A stretch of 64,000 nucleotides of DNA from Loktanella sp. D2R18 (GTDB lineage: Bacteria; Pseudomonadota; Alphaproteobacteria; Rhodobacterales; Rhodobacteraceae), in contig NZ_QOCG01000009.1 of the NCBI RefSeq assembly GCF_003318235.1, positions 245,383 through 309,382 on the forward strand, written 5' to 3'. Position 1 is the stretch's first letter; every line of letters starts with the position of its first letter. This document shows, piece after piece, positions 54,774 to 64,000 of the stretch. Below the pieces are notes generated by a model. It was not told where the DNA came from and made no database searches. It saw only the letters and a list, made by a program, of their open reading frames with translations. A program made the position numbers and the translations under genes.

Positions 54774-55726
54774 ATACCGCTGTTGTCGCATGCATGCGTA
54801 ATGAAGCCATATTTTTGCTTGAATGGCTGGCCTATCAATTGGTTGTTGGTTTTGACACGGTCGCCGTTGTGACCAATGATTGTACGGATGGGACGGATAC
54901 GCTGCTTGACGAAATCGCCGCACGTGATCCCCGCATCATGCACATCCGTAACGACATCCAATCCGGTGAAGCCCCGCAAATCGCAGGTATGCGCAACGTG
55001 TTTCAAAACGAACGGCTTATGGCAGTGGACTATCTATTGCATTGCGACTCAGATGAATTTTTGCATGTCGATGTGGGGGATAAAAAAGTCGATGATTTGA
55101 TAGCCGCCGCTGTCCCCGCCGATTGCATCGCCCTAGCATGGCGTCCATTTGGAGACTCTGGAATCAAACGCTGGGAGGGCGGTTTGGTAATCGCGCAATT
55201 CACCCAAACGACCCCGCGTTTGCGCTATGGCGTGACGATGCACAAATCGCTGTTTCGACCATGCCGCTTTGGTAGCGCGACAGATCACATGCCCAAATGC
55301 CCCCTCAATGAAAGCGTTACAGTTGTGAATGCAAAAGGGTATGAGATGTCACCAACTGCCATGTTTGAAACAAGGCGCGCACGATACACCCCTCTCACGG
55401 ATGCACATATGACTTGGGAAAACGGCTGCATTCACCACTATGCCACGCGATCACAAGATGTGTTTTTGATGAAAAACCTGCGCGGCGATGCGATGGGCCG
55501 CGCAGATGGGCGCTATTTCTTGAATTCAAAATTCTGGAACAAAAGCAATAGAAATGATATCGAACTTCCCAAATCCCGCCAACATCTTGACGCCACACTG
55601 ACGCAGATTGATGTATTTCGTGGCATAGGCCGGGTCGCCGCGTTGGAAATAGATGCACTTGCGCAGTTCAAGACTTTGCGTGATGCGACATTAACACCAG
55701 AACAGATTGCCGCTTGGACTGCCTAA
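54770..55726 (+). CDS. Family 2/92-like glycosyltransferase
   Basis: A 318-residue GT-A-fold protein (Glyco_tranf_2_4 type). N-terminal [20 protein letters not shown], then [17 protein letters not shown], and the metal-binding [10 protein letters not shown]. Typical of roseobacter genes for extracellular glycan decoration. Donor and acceptor are unknown. Starts within the rluE stop (ATGA) and converges on pbpC with overlapping stops. Confidence 0.87.
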   Translation: MNTAVVACMRNEAIFLLEWLAYQLVVGFDTVAVVTNDCTDGTDTLLDEIAARDPRIMHIRNDIQSGEAPQIAGMRNVFQNERLMAVDYLLHCDSDEFLHVDVGDKKVDDLIAAAVPADCIALAWRPFGDSGIKRWEGGLVIAQFTQTTPRLRYGVTMHKSLFRPCRFGSATDHMPKCPLNESVTVVNAKGYEMSPTAMFETRRARYTPLTDAHMTWENGCIHHYATRSQDVFLMKNLRGDAMGRADGRYFLNSKFWNKSNRNDIELPKSRQHLDATLTQIDVFRGIGRVAALEIDALAQFKTLRDATLTPEQIAAWTA

Positions 55727-57741
55727 CGGATTTCAATTTGCGCCTGGTCTGATTGCCCGTCGGCGTCGATCACAGTGACTGATGAAAACCCTAGCCCCAA
55801 GATCGCGATGTCTGTTTGATTGCGGAAGCTACGCGCAACGGGTTCCCCGTTCACAAGCCAGATAAATGGCGCGCGCCCATCTTGCACTTTTACTGTCGAA
55901 AAGGTCGCATCCAAAACGGCCCCATTCGGAGGAAACGCGATTTTCGGCGCGCGTGCAATTGTCGTATGCCGCGTCCCGAAAAACTGCAAACGCTGTGGCA
56001 ATTGCGCGGTCGACAGAAGTAGCGTTTCATGCGGTGGCGGGCCAATCGGTGTCGGCTGCGGCGCGATCCGCCCAAAAACGTCAAACATCACGGGCGCCGC
56101 TAGATCACCGCCAAAGGCGCCGGGCACAGGCGTCCCATCTGGACGCCCCATCCAAACACCCACGACATACTGTCCATCGAACCCAATCGCCCATGCATCA
56201 CGGTGTCCATATGAGGTACCCGTCTTAAATGCGATCCCAGTGGCTTGCACGCCGCGTGGGCGGGGGGCTTCTTCCAGGATATGTCCGATTTGCCAGGCCG
56301 CAGCCCGGTTCATCACCACTTGCGGCGCAAACCCTGCTGTAGGCGCTTGCTGCCAGCGTAAATCAACTGCCACGCCGCCGTTTCCAATCGCCCCATAAAC
56401 CGCGACCAGATCATGCAACGTCAACCCTACCCCACCCAAAGCAACTGCGAGGCCCGGCGCACCACCGGGCACCTGTGGCGCTGCGCCTGCGCGGCGTAGC
56501 CCTGCAATCAGATGATGCGGCCCCAGCTCTTGGGTTACCGCGACAGCAGGAATATTCAGTGAATGCTGCAAGGCGGTTCGCACCCGCAATTCACCCCGAA
56601 ACAGCCCGTCAAAATTCTGCGGTTGGTAGCCGTCAAAATCCGTTGGATGGTCAGCAATCAGGGTTTCGGGGTGGATCAACCCTTGGTCGAACCCCAACCC
56701 GTAGATCATCGGTTTCAGGGTCGATCCGGGCGAGCGGATAGCCTGTGTGAGATCAATAAATCCCCCACGCGTATCGGCATTGTAGGCGGATGATCCAACA
56801 CTTGCCAGAATATGCCCGCTTTGATGATCGGCGACCATGATGGCGATTTGCACCCCATCCGAGCGGCTGCGCGTGGCTTGCGCGGCCAAATCCTCGAGCG
56901 TCATTTGCAAGCGGCGGTCCAGTGTCAGATCGTGTCGGGTTTGGATTGGGTTTACCGCCAGCGCGCGATCGGCAAGATGCGGCGCATATGCGGGCAACAG
57001 ATGGCGGGTCGTAGGCACCGCAAGGCGTGTCGCACTTTCATATGTTGCGGCATCAAGGAACCCGTCGGTAAGCAGCCTGTTCAAGACCGCATCGCGCGCG
57101 TAAGTCGCCGCATCTGGTGCGCGGTCAGGGCGGCGCGCTTCGGGTGATTGCGGAATGGCAACCAAAAGTGCCGATTGCGCTGGGGTTAACCTGCGCGGCG
57201 GGCGATCAAAATAGGCGTAAGACGCAGCGCGCACACCTTCGATATTGCCACCATAGGGCGCGTGATTCAGATAAAGCGTCAGAATTTCATCTTTGCTCAA
57301 CTGCCGCTCTAACGCCCAAGCAACCCGGATTTGGCGGAGCTTTCCGCGCCACCGACCGGTGCTGCCGTCTTCTAGCAATCGCGCGACCTGCATTGTCAGT
57401 GTCGACCCGCCAGATACGACTTCGCCATGCCAGATAGCTTGCCCGACGGCGCGCATGGCCGCGATGGAATCAACGCCGCTGTGGACGGCAAAGCGCTTAT
57501 CCTCGAACCGGATCAACATCTGTAGATAGGTCGGGTCAACCTCTGCCAGATCGACAGGCAGACGCCAGCGCCCCTGCGCGTTGGTATAGACGCGCAGCAA
57601 ATCGCCGTTGCGGTCGCGCACTTCGGTACTGACGTCCATCGCAAGCGCCGGCAAGACGGTCGCGTCGACCCAATCATTAATCCCGTCGCGCGCCGCAGCC
57701 CCGGCCCAAAGACAGATCGCTATGGCAAATAGACTGCGCAT
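55723..57741 (-). CDS. pbpC: Penicillin-binding protein 1C
   Basis: About 672 residues. The glycosyltransferase (GT51) domain has FEDKRFAVHSGVD and GGSTLTMQVARLL. The transpeptidase has SPGSTLKP (SxxK, near residue 335), SLN and FKTGTSYGHRDAW (KTG). The BiPBP_C domain ends the protein. An N-terminal hydrophobic segment serves as anchor or signal. The start is GTG 57744 or ATG 57741, both overlapping the macroglobulin stop. Paired with an alpha-2-macroglobulin gene, as in many Gram-negative bacteria, where the two guard and repair the cell wall. Confidence 0.94.
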   Translation of the reverse strand: MRSLFAIAICLWAGAAARDGINDWVDATVLPALAMDVSTEVRDRNGDLLRVYTNAQGRWRLPVDLAEVDPTYLQMLIRFEDKRFAVHSGVDSIAAMRAVGQAIWHGEVVSGGSTLTMQVARLLEDGSTGRWRGKLRQIRVAWALERQLSKDEILTLYLNHAPYGGNIEGVRAASYAYFDRPPRRLTPAQSALLVAIPQSPEARRPDRAPDAATYARDAVLNRLLTDGFLDAATYESATRLAVPTTRHLLPAYAPHLADRALAVNPIQTRHDLTLDRRLQMTLEDLAAQATRSRSDGVQIAIMVADHQSGHILASVGSSAYNADTRGGFIDLTQAIRSPGSTLKPMIYGLGFDQGLIHPETLIADHPTDFDGYQPQNFDGLFRGELRVRTALQHSLNIPAVAVTQELGPHHLIAGLRRAGAAPQVPGGAPGLAVALGGVGLTLHDLVAVYGAIGNGGVAVDLRWQQAPTAGFAPQVVMNRAAAWQIGHILEEAPRPRGVQATGIAFKTGTSYGHRDAWAIGFDGQYVVGVWMGRPDGTPVPGAFGGDLAAPVMFDVFGRIAPQPTPIGPPPHETLLLSTAQLPQRLQFFGTRHTTIARAPKIAFPPNGAVLDATFSTVKVQDGRAPFIWLVNGEPVARSFRNQTDIAILGLGFSSVTVIDADGQSDQAQIEIR

Positions 57742-60700
57742 CACGGGGTAATTGTGACATTTCCAGCATCAGTGCGGGCGCGCATTTGCGGGCGGTACAT
57801 ATCCTCAACCGAGGCCGCTGGGTGATAGAAATCACCTGGTGAAACGGCGCGCACGATATAAGCCAATCGGAACGGTTCGTCTGAACGCCGATCCACAGCG
57901 GCCAAGAACCGATCGGTGCGGAATTCAGCGTTTTCAGCATAGGTCGATTCTATCCAGTCAAGCGCACGAATATCGCCGCCGGACAGCAGGTTCGGATTGT
58001 CGATCTCGAACCCGGCGGGGAGCGGGTCGTTGACCATCAACCGGGCCTCTTGTCGCCCGAACGGGCGCACAGTCAACACAGTCACCAGCCGCGTGCCGAC
58101 AGCCACATTCCCAAGATTGACCTCGCGCCCTTCGGTGGTGAAGTAGGTCCGTTCAATCGCATAGCCATTGCCGCCTGCTGGTTCAGGCTCGCTTGGTACC
58201 CCAAAGGTTGTGACCGTAATTTCAGTGGGCAACACGCCTGTATTGGTAACTGTCACAGGCGCTGCACCCGTTTGCGCATCGCGCAACTGGACCACCGGCC
58301 CATCGGGTAGCAACCCATCGATGGTAAGACCTGTCGTGCGCAAATCATCGACAAGCGCATTAGCTGCAAGCAAAGTCCATGCTGCTTCTTGCGTAGACAC
58401 ATGGCTGGCATCTGTCGCGATGCGCTGCACCAATTGGTCACGGTCAATCGCATTGCTACCCGCCTCAACCGCGAGTGCAAGGACAGCCGCCGTATCCCGA
58501 CGGTAGGTGCCATAGTCACTGCGCCACAAACGGCGTTCTTCGGCGGCGATACGCGCAAATAACATACGCCCAGCGCGGGCAAACATCGCATCTGCACGTG
58601 GCTGATCACCATATTGCGCCAAGGCTGCCCCAACCTGCGCGATGGCCAAAGGCGATGTAAACGCATCGGCCTTTTGATCTGCATAATAACGCAAATCACC
58701 GACGGCCGCCTCGCCCTCGCGGGCCAGCACAAACAGCGCATAGGCCAGATCAGTACCGCCTTCATCAAAGTCAGGGTAGTAGTTGACCGCGTTACGCAGG
58801 TTCGCGACCGCATTGCCATAAGCCACATCGGGCACCGCATAGCCTGCAAGCCGCGCGCGGGTCAGGAAGTCAGTGACATAGGCATCAAGCCAAAGATCAC
58901 CCGAGCTTGGCCGCCAAAGCCCAAAGGCCCCGTTTGCCGATTGATTAGAGGTCACTTCAGCAATCGCTTGCGTGACCCGTTCTTGGATCGTATCGCGCGT
59001 TGCTAGCCCCATCGCCGCGGCAACCCCATCTAGGTACAACAGCGGCAGCGCCCGCGATGTGATCTGTTCGGTGCAGCCATAGGGGTAACGATCAAGCGTA
59101 TTCAGCAGCCCCGGCGCATCAAACCGCGCAAGCGGCCCCGCTGAAAGCGTCGCCTTACCCGTACCATTCACCAGCCCCGCAAAGACATCATCATCAAAGA
59201 TAAAGCTGCGCCCTGCCCCAAGGTTAAACCGGCTGATACGGCTGACCTCGGGATCGTTGACAACAACGGGCACATTCAGCGATTTCACCAGCGCGCGCCC
59301 ATCAGGCGTGGTTAGCGTGATATCAATACTATGATTACCGACGTCAAAGGCCGCGAAGGGAATTTCAAACACCTGTTTGCCGCCTTCTGCCAAAGTGAAA
59401 GACGGCGGGATTTGAGAGACAAGCCCAAGCCCATTGGCCGCAATCTGCAAGCCCATTTCCCCAGCTGGCCCATCCGCATGGACGATTTCCAACAGCACCC
59501 GGCTTTGGTCGCCCGGTGCCAAGAAACGCGGCACGCTGGCAGTCAAAACAACTGGGTCGCGCACAATCACGTCTTGTTCGGCTTGGCCAACGCCTGTGTC
59601 CGACCACGCGATTGCCATCAATCGGATCGTGCCGTTGAAGGCTGGCAAATCAAAGCGCACTTGCGCTTGCCCGTTCGCATCGACAGATACTGGGCCCGTG
59701 AAATAGGTGACAAGTTCCTCGGTCGGAGGCGGGCTTTGCATGCCCGCAGCGGAGACAGCGTCCCCGCCCGAACGCACATTGCCCATCGCGCCGTTCAACC
59801 CGTCAATCAAACGGCCATAGACGTCGCGAATTTCAACACCTAGCTTGCGCTGACCAAAGTAATAACCTTGCGGATCAGGCGATTCAAAACCCGTCAAATT
59901 CAAGATACCCAGATCAACGGCGGCCAAGGTGACATAGGCTGTTTCACCAGCGCGCACCCCATCCACCTGCACCGCGATATCCATTGGTCCGCGCGGTTGC
60001 ATTGTCGCGGGTGCCTGCAAGGATACTTGCAACGCCTTATCGCCGGGATCAACCTGCGCATAGCCAAGCCCAAGCGCGCGGCTTGGGTTGCGGTTTTCGG
60101 CGACAGACATCGGCCGAATGACCGACGCACTGACATAGGCGCCTGCGCCCCATTCTTCGGTCACGGGCAAAGTAATCAGGTTTTCGCCTTCGGTCACGGG
60201 CACGGTTTTCATGCTGATCAACCGATCCGACATGACCGTTATTACCGCTTGGCCGGCATAACGCGGCACCACACGGAACGTCGCCGTGTCACCCACTGCA
60301 TAGGCGGGCGCGTCAAGCGAGGCTTCAAGCAAATCTGGCGTGTCATCTGCGGATGCTGGCGCATACCAACCTGCGTAAAACTCATCAGATGCCGCGACGT
60401 AGCTACCACCAATCGCTTCAACGACGATCTCATGCTGCCCCCATTCGACATTCGCCTCAACCCGTGTTGGCAGCGTGCCAAGCGCGGCTTCGCCCGTGGC
60501 AATACGTGTCCGGGTCGTCGTAGGTTCCCAGTGCCAGCGATCATGCAGACGGTACCATTGGTACCGGGTACGCACCTTATTGACGGTCCATTGCACCCGC
60601 ATATCGGCCCCCGTCATATCGGGGTTCAGCGCAATCAATTCAAATGGGGCGGTGCTGTCTTCGCTGATCACCCCGTCGAAAAGCGGTTTGATCCCGATCA

Positions 60701-63083
60701 TCGGCAGGTCGGGCAGTACTGGCACGGTAATCTGTCGCTCAACCGGGCGGCCAGAGCCTTCTTTGACCCGCGCGGTGACCCGCAATTCGAGCGGCTGTGT
60801 CGCATCAACATCGGGCAGAGCAACGGGTAGATTTGCAATCCCTTCGCCATTGGTCACGCCGCCATCAAGATAATTCAGCTGACCGTCAAAACGGGCGTCA
60901 TACTGACCAAAGCGGTAGCCGGGAAACCCATCGAGGCTATTGGCGGCGTATAACAAGGCCTCGCCTTCGACATCCAAATCAGACCCGATCGCACCAAACA
61001 AATAGCGCGCATCGACACGCAGGTTCGGCGTATCACCCAGCCGGATAGCATCCGGCAATGCCAAGTCAAAATCGATACGCTCAGGCAAGAAATCTTCGAC
61101 CAATACGGTGGTTTGGGCCAATGGCCCGCTATCTGCATCCGCCTGCACGCTGATCCGCCAGGTGCCGCGCGGAGCGGTTGACGCCACGGGCAGCGCGAAT
61201 ACATGCCCGCCAGCGCGATCATCTGTCGAAATCTGGCGGCTGTATTCCACCCCGTCCGGGCGGATCAGCACCGCTGTGAGCGGAATGCCATCCAACCCAA
61301 GAGCAGTTTGATCCCGCGTCAAGGCCGTCAGATGGATCGTATCGCCAGCACGGTAGGCACCGCGATCCGTTGCCATAAACACATCAATCGGTTGGCTCGG
61401 TTCGCGCCCTTCGACGCCGCGATCAGACAGATCAAAGGCTGCATCCGTCAGTGACAAAAACGTCATATCGTCGCCCAAGGCCACGGTCACCAATGCGGGC
61501 GCATTTCCACCTGTGCCGCGCGTCAACCCGGCCGCAAATTGCGCAACACCATCGGCATCTGTTTGCGCCTCGGCCAAGACTGCGTTGCTGCGCGACACCA
61601 ATGTCACCTGTGCATCAGCGATGGCCAATGCGTCACCAAGACCACGCGCAGCGACCGTCAGCCCGTCATTACCCAAGTAGGTCGCAACCCCGATATCTGA
61701 CAGCACAAACCACTGCGTCGTCGTGCCGATTTCATCGCTATCATTGGTGCTGCGAGCGGTGAGCGCATAAAGCCCAGCAGGTTCATCGATCAACACGTCA
61801 CCCAATGGCAGACGGGTGAGCATATCGCGGTTCAGTTCTTGGGCCACATCTGCCGTGCCCGACCAGATGCTTGTCCCAATTTCAGTCGACAAATCCCCGC
61901 CGTACCGCGACACGCTCCGGTCCATCAGGCCAGATTGGATCGTGCGCATCAGGTTGCGGTCATCGATCCGGCTCAGGCTCAGATCCACTTGCGACATGTT
62001 TACAGTTTCCAATGGGATCGCAATATCGCCAGTGCGAGGCAACACATAGGCGCTGCTTGCAAACCGCAAAGACGGCGCCCGGTCGCGCACATAGAGAGTG
62101 ATCTCAACAGGGTAAGTCAGGGTTTCACCGCTGGCAGCGGGCAAGCCATTGCGCAGAATAATTCGGTAACGTTCACCGTGCTCGACACCGTCAACACAAA
62201 GCTGCGCATCGCTGACCGTGACGACCAATTGTGTCTGTGGCAGTTGTACAAACGGCGTGTAATCAGTGCCCGCATTTATCAAGTCTTCGTTAAAAATGGC
62301 GCAAATACGGGGGGTTGCGCTATCACTTTCAACCTTAGTGTCGACCACCCGGAACCCATATTTTCCAATTGCTTCGTCAAGCTGTGCTTCGGTTTCGCGA
62401 TCAAAGCGCAACGCTTGCGCAAGCCGCAATGCATCGATCATCCGACGACCACGCCCAGCATCTTCAAGCGCATATGCCAGCGACATTGCCGCCGCACGCC
62501 GAGTTTGCAAATCTAGCGAGCGCAAATAAGCCTTTACGTAGGCGGGCAAAGCCATATTGGTCACGCGGCTGTTTGAAACACCCGCGTTGCGACCAAAAGC
62601 AATCCAGTCGATCGCCAAATCAGTTGCCAAGGCCCGGTCCCACGCCGCGCGCTGGGACTGTGATGCATTGCGAATTGGCTGATTCGACAGGCGGGCTAAA
62701 TTGGCCGCAGTTTCGAAGTCGCCGCCCCGTAAGAAATTAAGCTCGGCCATGCGCGCGGCAGCCCCGGCCAAGACCGCAGGATCAGTCGCATAAACGCGCG
62801 CCGATAGCGCCCCCTCAAATGGCACAAAATCGGTGACATTTGTTTTTGGAAAACACGCGTTTGAGCGTTGGTTAAACGTAAACGCCGTGCAGGCACTGTT
62901 GTTCAAACACGCCGCCTCGCAGGCTGCGGCCGTCGTATCAAAGATTTGCGCTAGATCCGTTCCGACTAGATCAACGCCGCGTTCATATATCGTCCGCGCG
63001 GCCGGGACCTGCTCTTGGGCAGCCACCCCGCCTGCAACGATAGTAGCAATCGCAAAAATAAACGACTTCAAAGACCGAGCCAT
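57741..63083 (-). CDS. Alpha-2-macroglobulin family protein with PAN/Apple domain
   Basis: A 1,780-residue periplasmic protein. The signal peptide FIFAIATIVAGGVAAQ has no lipobox. A PAN/Apple-like domain (about residues 25-100) with six Cys (AAACEAACLNNSACTAFTF, NACFP) comes first. Macroglobulin MG domains follow, then an A2M segment and the thioester YGCTEQITSRALP near residue 1334, with the thioester-linked helical domain to about 1600. The thioester traps attacking proteases. ATG 63083 has AGAGGA upstream. Overlaps pbpC by its stop. Most bacterial forms linked to pbpC are lipoproteins; this one is apparently soluble. Confidence 0.95.
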   Translation of the reverse strand: MARSLKSFIFAIATIVAGGVAAQEQVPAARTIYERGVDLVGTDLAQIFDTTAAACEAACLNNSACTAFTFNQRSNACFPKTNVTDFVPFEGALSARVYATDPAVLAGAAARMAELNFLRGGDFETAANLARLSNQPIRNASQSQRAAWDRALATDLAIDWIAFGRNAGVSNSRVTNMALPAYVKAYLRSLDLQTRRAAAMSLAYALEDAGRGRRMIDALRLAQALRFDRETEAQLDEAIGKYGFRVVDTKVESDSATPRICAIFNEDLINAGTDYTPFVQLPQTQLVVTVSDAQLCVDGVEHGERYRIILRNGLPAASGETLTYPVEITLYVRDRAPSLRFASSAYVLPRTGDIAIPLETVNMSQVDLSLSRIDDRNLMRTIQSGLMDRSVSRYGGDLSTEIGTSIWSGTADVAQELNRDMLTRLPLGDVLIDEPAGLYALTARSTNDSDEIGTTTQWFVLSDIGVATYLGNDGLTVAARGLGDALAIADAQVTLVSRSNAVLAEAQTDADGVAQFAAGLTRGTGGNAPALVTVALGDDMTFLSLTDAAFDLSDRGVEGREPSQPIDVFMATDRGAYRAGDTIHLTALTRDQTALGLDGIPLTAVLIRPDGVEYSRQISTDDRAGGHVFALPVASTAPRGTWRISVQADADSGPLAQTTVLVEDFLPERIDFDLALPDAIRLGDTPNLRVDARYLFGAIGSDLDVEGEALLYAANSLDGFPGYRFGQYDARFDGQLNYLDGGVTNGEGIANLPVALPDVDATQPLELRVTARVKEGSGRPVERQITVPVLPDLPMIGIKPLFDGVISEDSTAPFELIALNPDMTGADMRVQWTVNKVRTRYQWYRLHDRWHWEPTTTRTRIATGEAALGTLPTRVEANVEWGQHEIVVEAIGGSYVAASDEFYAGWYAPASADDTPDLLEASLDAPAYAVGDTATFRVVPRYAGQAVITVMSDRLISMKTVPVTEGENLITLPVTEEWGAGAYVSASVIRPMSVAENRNPSRALGLGYAQVDPGDKALQVSLQAPATMQPRGPMDIAVQVDGVRAGETAYVTLAAVDLGILNLTGFESPDPQGYYFGQRKLGVEIRDVYGRLIDGLNGAMGNVRSGGDAVSAAGMQSPPPTEELVTYFTGPVSVDANGQAQVRFDLPAFNGTIRLMAIAWSDTGVGQAEQDVIVRDPVVLTASVPRFLAPGDQSRVLLEIVHADGPAGEMGLQIAANGLGLVSQIPPSFTLAEGGKQVFEIPFAAFDVGNHSIDITLTTPDGRALVKSLNVPVVVNDPEVSRISRFNLGAGRSFIFDDDVFAGLVNGTGKATLSAGPLARFDAPGLLNTLDRYPYGCTEQITSRALPLLYLDGVAAAMGLATRDTIQERVTQAIAEVTSNQSANGAFGLWRPSSGDLWLDAYVTDFLTRARLAGYAVPDVAYGNAVANLRNAVNYYPDFDEGGTDLAYALFVLAREGEAAVGDLRYYADQKADAFTSPLAIAQVGAALAQYGDQPRADAMFARAGRMLFARIAAEERRLWRSDYGTYRRDTAAVLALAVEAGSNAIDRDQLVQRIATDASHVSTQEAAWTLLAANALVDDLRTTGLTIDGLLPDGPVVQLRDAQTGAAPVTVTNTGVLPTEITVTTFGVPSEPEPAGGNGYAIERTYFTTEGREVNLGNVAVGTRLVTVLTVRPFGRQEARLMVNDPLPAGFEIDNPNLLSGGDIRALDWIESTYAENAEFRTDRFLAAVDRRSDEPFRLAYIVRAVSPGDFYHPAASVEDMYRPQMRARTDAGNVTITP

Positions 63084-63191
63084 GGAAAATCCTCTCTTAA
63101 AATACAATCATAAGGTTGGCACGGCACGCGCCACCAAACAAGTGCGCTTCGTTGGAATTTCCGCGATCTATACAACTGGCGCCGACCACAT

Positions 63192-63401
63192 TCAGCATTG
63201 GGGAAGCAGCAGCATGGCGTTTTCATCTTCCCGCGACTTAAGGCGATGGGTTTCAGAACTGTTCATGCCACCGTATTTGGCTTTGAACTTATAGAACGAT
63301 GCCGGGCTGCGACCAAAGGAGCCGCACCAAACCGCGACAGGTCCACTCAACAACTGGGCTCGTTGTGAACGGCGGCTCGTAGGGTCTGTCTGAGGTCCCA
63401 A
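63192..63401 (-). pseudogene. IS3-family OrfA fragment
   Basis: Minus-strand frame containing SPASFYKFKAKYGGMNSSET and RLKSREDENAMLLL, which matches the helix-turn-helix end and leucine zipper of IS3-family OrfA (FYxWKxKYGGMxVSexRRLKxLEDEN). It stops early (LLLPQC) and lacks the N-terminus of OrfA, so it is a remnant. Confidence 0.7.
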
Positions 63402-63707
63402 TAATAATGTGGACAGCGGGTGAAATCATGCTAGCCGTTACCACCAATGAGCCGTCGATTTGTAGAAGTGAAGCCTCACAAAAATCTGGGTAACTCACCA
63501 AGGAACTGACTACCTGCTTCTCCACCATCTCAGGTAGAAACACAGGCAGCCAGAACCATGGCAACGTATTTTACAGCTGAAGTTCGACTGATCCTCCGAC
63601 CGAGAGAGACCCATCGGATGATAGGGACGTTTCGCTGCTTAGAACCCCATTGCGAATTTCACGCGTCAGGCTTCCGGTTATCGCGGCACTTGAGAAGCCA
63701 TCACTGA
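63402..63707. other. Non-coding stretch between transposase fragments
   Basis: About 300 bases with no intact gene. It lies between an OrfA remnant on the minus strand and an OrfB fragment on the plus strand and is probably mobile-element debris. Confidence 0.45.
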
Positions 63708-64000
63708 GGTGCCCCTAGATTTGTAGACGGTTTGCTTGGTAATTTTGGAACCAAGGAGAACCGTGTCGCACGTTTGGCCAGTCTTGCAGGGATCACGGCA
63801 CAAATCGGTTATAAACGCCGCCCTGGTCGCTATGGCGGCAAGCCAGCGATCGTCGCTGACAACACCTTAGATCGCCAATTTGAAGTGAATGCCCCTGATC
63901 GCGTCTGGGTGACCGATATCACGTACATCAGGACCCACGAGGGCTGGTCATATCTGGCTGTTGTAATCGATCTTTTCTCTCGGCGTGTCGTTGGATGGTC
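63708..64000 (+). pseudogene. IS3-family transposase OrfB fragment (5' truncated, runs off the edge)
   Basis: From 63708 (just after a TGA at 63705) the frame reads [20 protein letters not shown], then [20 protein letters not shown] and [21 protein letters not shown] holds the first catalytic Asp of the DDE integrase core. No start codon precedes it properly, and the usual N-terminal 80 or so residues are missing, so the 5' part is lost. The 3' part lies beyond the window. Orientation is opposite to the OrfA remnant. Confidence 0.82.

Overview
The window looks like a chromosomal segment of a Roseobacter-group alphaproteobacterium (Rhodobacterales). The basis is gene order and product similarity, not a search: pyrC-pyrE-dnaB-alr-pqiA-aqpZ-radA-cvpA-purF, then surE-pcm-LysM/M23-DUF815-tatCBA, is typical of that group. 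Base composition is moderately GC-rich outside the inserted element, with many four-base ATGA overlaps between genes.

Layout. Positions 1-2787 (minus strand) hold the end of a molybdenum hydroxylase (CO dehydrogenase/xanthine dehydrogenase family) operon: DUF1203, XdhC, [2Fe-2S] subunit and FAD subunit, the last cut by the window edge. Positions 3046-22231 are core housekeeping: pyrimidine and purine synthesis, replicative helicase, alanine racemase, aquaporin, RadA, SurE/Pcm, an NlpD-like amidase activator and the Tat translocase. Positions 22492-25310 carry two paralogous sulfotransferase-fold genes around a WYL-type regulator, followed by a TauE/SafE transporter and dusA.

Positions 27088-44021 (about 16.9 kb) are an integrative element inserted in the 5' end of dusA. 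A 20-bp direct repeat bounds it: 27068-27087 inside today's dusA and 44002-44021 in an orphaned original dusA start. The element gives dusA a new start codon and N-terminus. It carries a tyrosine integrase, a PrtN-like regulator, a run of small genes including a terminase-small-subunit-like protein, a D5/phage-type replication ATPase, and a probable replication origin with 11-bp iterons and an AT-rich tract. Its cargo is a MerR-controlled cation efflux module, a two-gene coiled-coil plus DUF4041/T5orf172 (GIY-YIG) operon, a serine recombinase, an unidentified 309-aa protein that might be a nuclease, and a three-gene HigB-HigA-SecB-like toxin-antitoxin-chaperone operon. No capsid, tail or large terminase gene is visible. 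The element therefore resembles a phage satellite or a replicating genomic island more than a prophage.

Positions 44162-63083 return to chromosome: a lipoprotein phosphatase/nuclease-fold gene, glycerate kinase with two membrane-associated unknowns, xylBA with a divergent ROK repressor, DUF3422, rluE with a glycosyltransferase, and a pbpC-alpha-2-macroglobulin pair. The right edge (63192-64000) holds two degenerate or partial IS3-family transposase fragments in opposite orientations. No tRNA, rRNA or CRISPR array was seen.
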